Positions 58,034 to 64,000 of a stretch of 64,000 bases of DNA are shown here, in pieces. The translations under genes and the position numbers were made by a program. The notes below the pieces were generated by a model. That model was not told the DNA's origin, ran no database searches, and worked only from the letters and a program-made list of their open reading frames with translations. This DNA is from Jejuia rubra (GTDB taxonomy: Bacteria; Bacteroidota; Bacteroidia; Flavobacteriales; Flavobacteriaceae). Numbering within the stretch: position 1 is the stretch's first letter; every line of letters begins with the position of its first letter. The stretch spans positions 248,001 through 312,000 of the forward strand of contig NZ_JBHULY010000005.1 in assembly GCF_042684665.1 (NCBI RefSeq), read 5' to 3'.

Positions 58034-59098
58034 CTATTCGCTGAAAGCAACATTGTTTACAAATTCATCATCCGAGAGTGATAGTAAAAATGCTTTTAAA
58101 TCTGCTTTGTCCTTTTCGGTCAAACCAACACCGCCTTGGTCGATTTTTTTCATTAATGGGTCAATTGTACCCGAGCGTTTCAGACCTTCACTATAATGAT
58201 TAATCACTTCATCTATGGTTGCAAATCTACCATCGTGCATATAAGGTGCCGTGAATTTTAAATTCCGAAGTGATGGGGATCTGAATTTTCCGTTATCCGA
58301 TGGATCTCCGGTAACAGCCCCTAAACCTAAGTCTGTAAAGGTTTCATCCAAACCATTATTGTGAAATAAATTATCTGTCCATAAAGGGTTTTTTTCACTG
58401 CCGTGGCAATGGAAGCAATCGCCTCTGGTTTCATCCATAAAAACATTAAACCCATTGAGTTCTTCAGGAGTCAGTTCGACTTCACCTAATAGAAATTTGT
58501 CAAATTTTGAATTGGCCGAAATTAAGGTGCGCTCAAATTGAGCAATAGCTTTTGTTACTAAATTGGAATCAATAGTCGAGGTGCCAAAAGCTTGTTCGAA
58601 AAGATTAGGGTATTCGGAATGTTGTTGCAGTTTTTGTTCGACATTTACCCATGAACTTTTCATTTCGATCGGGTCGGTAACGGGAATAAAAGCTTGGTGT
58701 TCTAAACTGAAGGCGTTGCCGTCCCAGAAGAATGTTTCATCATAGTGCCAAGCCAAATTAAAAAGTGGCATAGAGTTTCTGTTACCTCGGATACCATCCA
58801 CCCCATCACTGAACCTATCGCTATCTGTAAATGCATTTTCGGGAGCGTGGCAATCTGCACAGGACTGTGAATTGTCAATCGATAAAATAGGGTCAAAAAA
58901 CAGTTTTTTTCCAAGGGCAATCCCTTCAACGGTCTGTGGGTTATCGATTGGGATTACAGGGTTTAATATGTTATCGGAAAACAGTTTTGGAATTTGGAGT
59001 GGGCTTGGTGTAGGTTTGGAAAACACAGTACTACTGGATTCTTCTTCACAGGAAAAAGTGATACACAAAAGAATCAATATGAGTGGCTTTCGAATCAT
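58034..59098 (-). CDS. Dihaem cytochrome c peroxidase / MbnH-MauG-like protein
   Basis: 354 residues. A lipobox ITFSC gives lipid Cys17, so it is anchored at the membrane. Two haem c sites: CADCH (80-84) and CFHCH (228-232). Conserved peroxidase segments are ALGKKLFFDPILS, GIRGNRNSMPLFNLAW and KFRSPSLRNLKFTAPYMHDGRFATIDEVI. MauG-like members oxidise tryptophan on a partner rather than destroy peroxide. The gene lies 3 bases after the MbnP-like gene, so I read it as an MbnH-type enzyme acting on MbnP; a plain bacterial peroxidase remains possible. Confidence 0.88.
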   Translation of the reverse strand: MIRKPLILILLCITFSCEEESSSTVFSKPTPSPLQIPKLFSDNILNPVIPIDNPQTVEGIALGKKLFFDPILSIDNSQSCADCHAPENAFTDSDRFSDGVDGIRGNRNSMPLFNLAWHYDETFFWDGNAFSLEHQAFIPVTDPIEMKSSWVNVEQKLQQHSEYPNLFEQAFGTSTIDSNLVTKAIAQFERTLISANSKFDKFLLGEVELTPEELNGFNVFMDETRGDCFHCHGSEKNPLWTDNLFHNNGLDETFTDLGLGAVTGDPSDNGKFRSPSLRNLKFTAPYMHDGRFATIDEVINHYSEGLKRSGTIDPLMKKIDQGGVGLTEKDKADLKAFLLSLSDDEFVNNVAFSE

Positions 59099-59101
59099 TA
59101 T

Positions 59102-59875
59102 TTAAGGCGATTCAGATTTCAGACTGAACACATTTTGCCCGTTTTCATACATCATAATTTGGGCAGAAGAATTGGGCATCAAAGACTGGTTCAGTATGTT
59201 CAAATCCCACATGTTTGGATTTTTAAACCATTCTGCAACATTCATTTCGATATTGATAACCGAGTTGGGGCTTACGTTAACTTCGCCAAGGTTCACTTCA
59301 AAAAAAGTATCCTTTGGAAATGTGGGGTTGCCCGGGTTGTCCACTGCTCTAATGGCGTGATAGTTATACCCTTGCTCTACATCGGAACTATTTAAAAACT
59401 TTCCATCCATTTGCATGTAGTGGTAGCCACCGCCTAACATGGCTGGCACTTCAAAAGATGCTGAATTTAAATTGGCATAACCATTTTCTGCATAATTGTC
59501 CTCATTATCAAACCCAAAAGTAAAGGACACATTTTTATATGTTCTTGAAGGAATTGTTCCGCCAGGAGCAAAAGTCAGCGTTTCACCTTTTGATAAATCC
59601 ACCAAGTTATAGCCTGCAAGCACCAGTTTTTCGTTGTTTGAAGTTGTAAAAGTGATTTTGGATACTAAATAGCGTAGGCGCTCTATGCTTAATTCGTTCC
59701 CTTTTTCATTGGTGAATTTTATGGAATTGAAATCAGCTACTGTAACTTCTGTACCGTCCCAATTATGGCTAAAGTTTAAGGTGACTTGAGTCTGTGAGGC
59801 TGCAACTTCGCCATCATTGTCACAAGAAACGATGAGCAATTGCAGAATAATTAGAATTGAAAGGATTCTTTTCAT
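59102..59875 (-). CDS. MbnP-like copper-binding lipoprotein
   Basis: 257 residues. Signal peptide with lipobox LIVSC (lipid Cys18), then one MbnP-like domain: VTLNFSHNWDGTEV, LSIERLRYLVSKITF, GGGYHYMQMDGKF, and IEMNVAEWFKNPNMWDLN. In characterised MbnP/MbnH pairs the dihaem enzyme converts a Trp of MbnP to kynurenine and MbnP then binds copper(I). Candidate tryptophans are in the AEWF and NMWD segments, with nearby His residues; which one would react is not known. Overlapping reading order: propeller gene, then MbnP after 3 bases, then the dihaem gene after 3 bases. Confidence 0.85.
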   Translation of the reverse strand: MKRILSILIILQLLIVSCDNDGEVAASQTQVTLNFSHNWDGTEVTVADFNSIKFTNEKGNELSIERLRYLVSKITFTTSNNEKLVLAGYNLVDLSKGETLTFAPGGTIPSRTYKNVSFTFGFDNEDNYAENGYANLNSASFEVPAMLGGGYHYMQMDGKFLNSSDVEQGYNYHAIRAVDNPGNPTFPKDTFFEVNLGEVNVSPNSVINIEMNVAEWFKNPNMWDLNILNQSLMPNSSAQIMMYENGQNVFSLKSESP

Positions 59876-59878
59876 TTT

Positions 59879-61225
59879 TTAAGGTTTTATATTGAAAAGC
59901 AGTAGGTCGCTAAAGCCCTTGTTATCGTCAATATCCGCGTCAGAACTGGATGACTCGCCTGCCACAACAACTGAGCCGTCGTTTAGTTCAACGGCATCAA
60001 TTGCAACGTCGATGTCGGAGCCACCAATGGTTTTTTGCCATTCAATTTCACTATTGGAGTTCAATTTAATGACCCAAGCGTCATTCTGTCCGTTGTTTTT
60101 AGAGACATCACCATCAGAGCTTCTTGAACTTCCAGATATTATATAGCCGCCATCTATTGTTTTTGATATTGAACGACCGGCATCAAAACTGTTGCCTCCA
60201 AAGGTTTTCTCCCAAATCAAATCTCCGTTTGGAGAAATTTTTATCAGGAAAATATCAGCGCCGCCGTTATTATTTGAAACGTCTATGTCATTGCTTCTGG
60301 TATCTCCGACAACTAAATAATTCCCGTCTTCGGTGCTTTCAATGCCCCAGGCTTCATCAATTTGTGTGCCTCCAAAGGATTTTTCCCAAATCAGAGTACC
60401 CGTTTCTGATATTTTGATAATCCAAAAATCATAGCTTCCCTTATTTCCGCTGATATCAACATCATCACTATCGGATAAGCCTACAATTATATAGCCATTG
60501 TCTGCCGTTTGTATGGCATCATAAGGCGTATCGGTAAAAGTGCCCCCATAGAATTTGCTCCATTGTTTTTCGCCATTGCTGTTGAGTTTGATGACCCAAT
60601 AGTCGCCTCCGGCGTGCTTGATGGCCTTAAGCTTACTGTTGCCTTGTCCGTTTGATGCCGTTACGTCTAATACACCGACTAGCAGAAATCCATTATCCTT
60701 GGTTTGCAAAATTGAAGTCCCGGTGTCTGCCCCCAAAAAGCCAAAAGACTTTTCCCAAATGGTCCTACCGGAAGCATCCAGTTTTAATAGCCAAAAATCA
60801 TCTGCTCCCGCATTTTCGGAGACATTACCATCGTTACTTTGACTTTGGCCGAAAATGGCAAAACCGACATCCGAAGTTTGTATGATATCTATCCCCTTGT
60901 CGTCATCACTTCCTCCGTAGTTTTTTTGCCATTGTATTTGATGATTGCCATTAAATTTTAAGAGCCAATAGTCAAAAGATGTATTTGTTTTGTTTTGAAT
61001 GTCTCCATCGTTGCTTTGGGTGTGACCTAAAATGGCATAACCTCCGTCTGATGTTTTAATTATGGATTGGCCGCTATCATTTAGGCTGCCACCCAGTGCT
61101 TTTACGAATTGAACCGTTGGTTGGGTTGCTGCACCGTCGACATTGCCATCGTCTTTGGAACAGTTTGTAAGCAGTCCAAACCATAAACAAAGAGATAATA
61201 TAGCGGAGCCAATAGTATTGTTCAT
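59879..61225 (-). CDS. Beta-propeller-like repeat lipoprotein
   Basis: 448 residues. Lipobox TNC (lipid Cys about 22; start ATG 61225, since the in-frame TTG at 61234 only adds three residues). After a short linker there are about seven to eight repeats of roughly 50 residues with the pattern D-x-W-(L/I)-(I/L)-K-L-(10)-W-x-K-x-(F/Y/I)-GG, then SxDG, for example DYWVIKLNSNGEKQWSKFYGG, DFWIIKISETGTLIWEKSFGG. This is typical of a beta-propeller or similar closed beta fold, surface exposed. No catalytic residue is evident; a scaffold or binding role is inferred from the operon. Confidence 0.8.
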   Translation of the reverse strand: MNNTIGSAILSLCLWFGLLTNCSKDDGNVDGAATQPTVQFVKALGGSLNDSGQSIIKTSDGGYAILGHTQSNDGDIQNKTNTSFDYWLLKFNGNHQIQWQKNYGGSDDDKGIDIIQTSDVGFAIFGQSQSNDGNVSENAGADDFWLLKLDASGRTIWEKSFGFLGADTGTSILQTKDNGFLLVGVLDVTASNGQGNSKLKAIKHAGGDYWVIKLNSNGEKQWSKFYGGTFTDTPYDAIQTADNGYIIVGLSDSDDVDISGNKGSYDFWIIKISETGTLIWEKSFGGTQIDEAWGIESTEDGNYLVVGDTRSNDIDVSNNNGGADIFLIKISPNGDLIWEKTFGGNSFDAGRSISKTIDGGYIISGSSRSSDGDVSKNNGQNDAWVIKLNSNSEIEWQKTIGGSDIDVAIDAVELNDGSVVVAGESSSSDADIDDNKGFSDLLLFNIKP

Positions 61226-61240
61226 TGGGAGCAATAGAAA

Positions 61241-62707
61241 TTATAGGTCGCTTTTTCGGACCACAAACAGGCCACGGTTCATATCGCTGATAATGATATT
61301 GCCACTGGGCAAATAGGGGTAAACGCTCCACGCCCCCCGAAAACTTGTACTGTTATCTTCAGGATGGGTATCAAAATAGGCGGATTCTGTAATGGATTGG
61401 CTGGAAATATTAGTAATATCCAAAACCCGCATTCCGGCAGCATAGCTGGCTAGAAAATAATCATTGCCTTTTACGTAACCATTGTGGTCAATAGCGGCAG
61501 AAGTGCCAAGATACTCCATGTGGAACTTAGGGTCGTCTAAATCCGAGAAGTCAAATACTATGGTTCTGGTATTTGTGCCGAAATCTATTTCATCTATTTC
61601 ATCACCTAAAATGAAATATCTCATATCCTCCGTAAACCACCCTTGGTGCGTGTATCCTACATTGGAATAGCTAATTCGAGATAGTAAAACAGGGTTGGAC
61701 TTGCTAGTCACATCAACTATAACAACTTCATCTTCGTTGCTTCCAATTAAAATTTCCTTTCCAATATGGGCTGTGTCCGGACCATTATACAGTACTACCT
61801 GGGCATCATGGGCGTAGCCCGAGAAACCACCTGCATCCATTGGCATCATCGGATTTTGAATATCAACAAATAATGGGCCTCCTGCAAATGTGCCGGATCT
61901 GCTAGTTCCCACGGCATAGGCGTAACCCGTACTTTCATTGATCACAATATTATGGGCACTTCCAAAACCTGTGTATTGTGCATCGGCAGTAAAAGTTTCG
62001 GGAGGATTAGGAACATTTCGTAATCGCGTTAGATCAAACACCTGCATGCCGTGTGTAGTGGCCCGGTCAGCGACAACAAAGGCGTAATTATTAAAAACTT
62101 TTACATCTCGCCACGCACTGCTCACAGTGGCGGTGGGTAAACTACCAATCACAACGGGGGCATTTGGAACTGTGATGTCAACAAAAGCCATTCCTGTAGT
62201 CCCGCAAAACAAGGCGTATTCTTTTTGGGTGTCAGGGTCAACCCAGCCCCAACAATCGTTTCCGGAAGCTCCCGCTCCCAGCATGTCTTGAACCGAAACA
62301 TTTGCCATTAGGTCATAACCGTTACAGGGATAATTATCCGCAAAACCGTTTTCGCAAATGGCCATTGGTTCAAATGGGTTGACATAATCGTCATCACAAA
62401 CATTGCCAATGCCATCTCCATCATCATCCTCTTGATTGGGGTTGGGGCTTAATGGGCAATTGTCATTTTCATCGTCAACCCCGTCATTGTCGTCATCGTC
62501 ATCGCAGGCATCCCCTTGCGCATCGCCATCATTGTTTTCTTGATTTGGATTTGCAATCATATTGCAGTTATCAATATCTTCGGCAATACCATCAGAATCG
62601 GTATCGGCCACCGAAACAATTTCAACAGGTTCACTATCACAGGAAAAAGTGAACGCAACAAGTAGGCTCACCAAAATAGTGGCACAAAAAAAACGCGAAA
62701 ATATCAT
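61241..62707 (-). CDS. Choice-of-anchor B / LVIVD-repeat lipoprotein with TSP3 calcium repeats
   Basis: 488 residues. Lipobox FTFSC (lipid Cys23). Aspartate-rich thrombospondin-type repeats about 33-105 (DTDSDGIAEDIDNC, DDDDDNDGVDDENDNC), probably calcium-binding. Then a LVIVD/choice-of-anchor B beta-propeller region (about 120-488; for example AFVDITVPNAPVVIGSL, VVIVDVTSKSNPVLLSR, RVLDITNIS). First gene of the four-gene lipoprotein operon; the gap to the next gene is 15 bases. Function unknown; a surface-anchored recognition or scaffold role fits. Divergent from thiL. Confidence 0.85.
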   Translation of the reverse strand: MIFSRFFCATILVSLLVAFTFSCDSEPVEIVSVADTDSDGIAEDIDNCNMIANPNQENNDGDAQGDACDDDDDNDGVDDENDNCPLSPNPNQEDDDGDGIGNVCDDDYVNPFEPMAICENGFADNYPCNGYDLMANVSVQDMLGAGASGNDCWGWVDPDTQKEYALFCGTTGMAFVDITVPNAPVVIGSLPTATVSSAWRDVKVFNNYAFVVADRATTHGMQVFDLTRLRNVPNPPETFTADAQYTGFGSAHNIVINESTGYAYAVGTSRSGTFAGGPLFVDIQNPMMPMDAGGFSGYAHDAQVVLYNGPDTAHIGKEILIGSNEDEVVIVDVTSKSNPVLLSRISYSNVGYTHQGWFTEDMRYFILGDEIDEIDFGTNTRTIVFDFSDLDDPKFHMEYLGTSAAIDHNGYVKGNDYFLASYAAGMRVLDITNISSQSITESAYFDTHPEDNSTSFRGAWSVYPYLPSGNIIISDMNRGLFVVRKSDL

Positions 62708-62779
62708 GGCAATCCTTTTAGATATAACTTAAGTAGCTTTTGTTTTAGTATAAAGATAGTGAAAACAAAATTAGCTTCT

Positions 62780-62787
62780 TATTTTTG
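62780..62787 (+). promoter_or_regulatory. -7 box of thiL, nearly leaderless
   Basis: TATTTTTG is a perfect TAnnTTTG ending 4 bases before ATG 62792, so the transcript probably starts at or close to the start codon. It also argues against the upstream GTG at 62759 as a start. Confidence 0.5.
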
Positions 62788-62791
62788 CGCT

Positions 62792-63838
62792 ATGATTGAA
62801 GATAAAGATAAGCAATATACTCAGTTGAGTGATCTAGGTGAATTTGGACTTATTGAGCACTTGACAAAACACTTCAAAATCAAACAGAAATCCACCGTAA
62901 AAGGGGTGGGCGATGATGCGGCGGTTTTAGATTTTAAGTATGGTAAAGTTGTGGTAACCACGGATTTATTGGTTGAAGGTGTGCATTTTGATTTGAGCTA
63001 TATGCCCTTAAAGCATTTGGGTTATAAGGCGGTAATGGTTAACCTTTCAGACGTTTATGCCATGAACGCCAAGGCTACGCAAATTACGATATCTATTGCG
63101 GTCTCCAACCGATTTCCTTTGGAGGCTTTGGAGGAGTTGTATGCCGGAATACAAACAGCAGCGGAGATTTATGATGTGGATTTGATAGGTGGTGACACCA
63201 CCTCATCAACAACCGGACTATTGATTTCCGTGACTGCAATAGGTGAGGTTGCCGATGGTGAGGTAGTTTATAGGAATGGTGCCAAGCCTAATGATTTACT
63301 TATAGTTTCTGGTGATTTGGGAGGGGCATATATGGGCTTGCAGGTTTTAGAACGGGAAAAGGAAGTATATAAGGTGAATCCAAACAATCAGCCAGATTTA
63401 GAGCCTTATACTTATATTGTTGAACGTCAGTTAAAGCCAGAAGCACGAAATGATATTGTTAAGCTGTTGAAAGAATTGGGAGTTAAACCGACCGCCATGA
63501 TTGATATCAGTGATGGGCTGTCTTCTGAAATTATGCATATATGCAAACAAAGCGATGTTGGTTGCGATTTATATGAAAATAAAATCCCTTTGGACCCGCA
63601 AGTGATTTCAACCTGTGAGGAATTCAATATGGATAGTACTACTGTGGCCTTGAATGGAGGCGAGGATTATGAGTTGCTGTTTACAGTAAGCCAGGACGAT
63701 TTTCCTAAAATTAAGGCAAATCCAAATTTAAGCGTAATAGGCTTTATAAAAGAGAAGTCGGCAGGGATGCATTTGGTGACAAGGGCTGAAACAAGAATTG
63801 CCCTAAAAGCGCAAGGATGGAAAAATTTTGAAGATTAA
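62792..63838 (+). CDS. thiL: Thiamine-monophosphate kinase
   Basis: Phosphorylates thiamine monophosphate to the active cofactor thiamine diphosphate. 348 residues. Motifs: VKGVGDDAAVLDF (substrate/metal site), TTDLLVEGVHFDL, GGDTTSS, and MIDISDGLSSEI near the C-terminal half, with NGGEDYELLFTV. ATG 62792 was chosen because it follows a TAnnTTTG box and removes an 11-residue extension from the GTG frame (62759) that has no family match. Its stop overlaps that of a gene on the other strand by 4 bases. Confidence 0.95.
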   Translation: MIEDKDKQYTQLSDLGEFGLIEHLTKHFKIKQKSTVKGVGDDAAVLDFKYGKVVVTTDLLVEGVHFDLSYMPLKHLGYKAVMVNLSDVYAMNAKATQITISIAVSNRFPLEALEELYAGIQTAAEIYDVDLIGGDTTSSTTGLLISVTAIGEVADGEVVYRNGAKPNDLLIVSGDLGGAYMGLQVLEREKEVYKVNPNNQPDLEPYTYIVERQLKPEARNDIVKLLKELGVKPTAMIDISDGLSSEIMHICKQSDVGCDLYENKIPLDPQVISTCEEFNMDSTTVALNGGEDYELLFTVSQDDFPKIKANPNLSVIGFIKEKSAGMHLVTRAETRIALKAQGWKNFED

Positions 63839-64000
63839 CCAGCAGCCAGGAGTTTTTTACTTTGCTTTTTATTGTAATCTTTTAAGCGCATTCTTCTTTT
63901 TAAATGGATGCGTTCCAAAACATCGTTTATTTCCCTGAATTTGGGCGTAAGTTCTGTTAAATTACCTCTGCTGTTTGTAGTTAACTCCTTTTTGCAATTG
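63835..64000 (-). CDS. C-terminal end of an unidentified gene (cut by the window edge)
   Basis: The minus strand is open for 54 codons from the right edge to TAA at 63835-63837. The reading is basic and helical near the end (LTELTPKFREINDVLERIH, then a KRRMRLKDYNKKQSKKLLAAG tail). It converges with thiL and overlaps it by 4 bases, as lspA and the folate gene do. The family cannot be named from this fragment; the true gene lies to the right. Confidence 0.5.
   Translation of the reverse strand, partial: NCKKELTTNSRGNLTELTPKFREINDVLERIHLKRRMRLKDYNKKQSKKLLAAG

Overview
The window looks like a chromosome segment of a marine-type flavobacterium (Bacteroidota, probably Flavobacteriaceae). The evidence is a modest G+C background, no Shine-Dalgarno pattern before starts, TAnnTTTG promoter boxes, type IX secretion sorting tails, several TonB-dependent receptors, many short lipoproteins and Bacteroidota-specific families (DUF2480, DUF3078, DUF3108, DUF5689). 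No phage, plasmid, CRISPR, rRNA or tRNA gene was seen.

Layout. 1-4.8 kb: pantothenate/beta-alanine synthesis (panC, panD), a UPF0104-type membrane protein, a degenerate esterase and radA. 5.0-16.4 kb: three tandem genes for very large secreted proteins with concanavalin/LamG-like domains and T9SS tails. Their N-terminal parts differ, their C-terminal parts are alike, and much of the second and third genes is strikingly GC-rich. 16.5-28.6 kb: housekeeping genes (ileS, a DksA-like gene, lspA, formyltetrahydrofolate cyclo-ligase, a desuccinylase-like gene, rimK, uvrC), a small leucine-rich-repeat protein and a patatin/beta-barrel protein. 29.1-33.7 kb: aromatic amino-acid catabolism (hmgA, hppD, then tryptophan 2,3-dioxygenase) among dispersed repeats. 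33.6-39.9 kb: an M23 lipoprotein, pgi, a TonB receptor and a four-helix membrane protein. 39.9-46.4 kb: a second TonB receptor and a DUF5689 lipoprotein bracketed by two nuclease/phosphatase-fold genes. Then hflX.

47.8-57.5 kb, minus strand: a SUF iron-sulfur assembly cluster (sufA, sufB, sufC, sufD, sufS, sufE, a DUF59 gene, a DUF2480 gene) interrupted by a four-helix-bundle 'S23/IVP' gene, a small lipoprotein and a META-domain gene; DUF3078 follows. 58.0-62.7 kb, minus strand: a compact four-gene operon of a choice-of-anchor-B lipoprotein, a beta-propeller-like lipoprotein, an MbnP-like protein and a dihaem MbnH/MauG-like peroxidase, read as a surface copper-handling system. The window closes with thiL and the end of an unidentified gene.

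The most unusual signals are (1) the variable-head/constant-tail tandem of secreted proteins, with a shared 134-bp leader, a shared tail and terminator, and sharp composition breaks; (2) a GC-rich inverted-repeat element that also occurs between genes but lies in frame inside ileS, just before the editing-site motif; (3) inverted copies of a composite repeat around hmgA-hppD; and (4) the MbnH/MbnP operon. Where the longest open frame began at TTG or GTG upstream of a better start, the start was moved and the reason is given in the entry.
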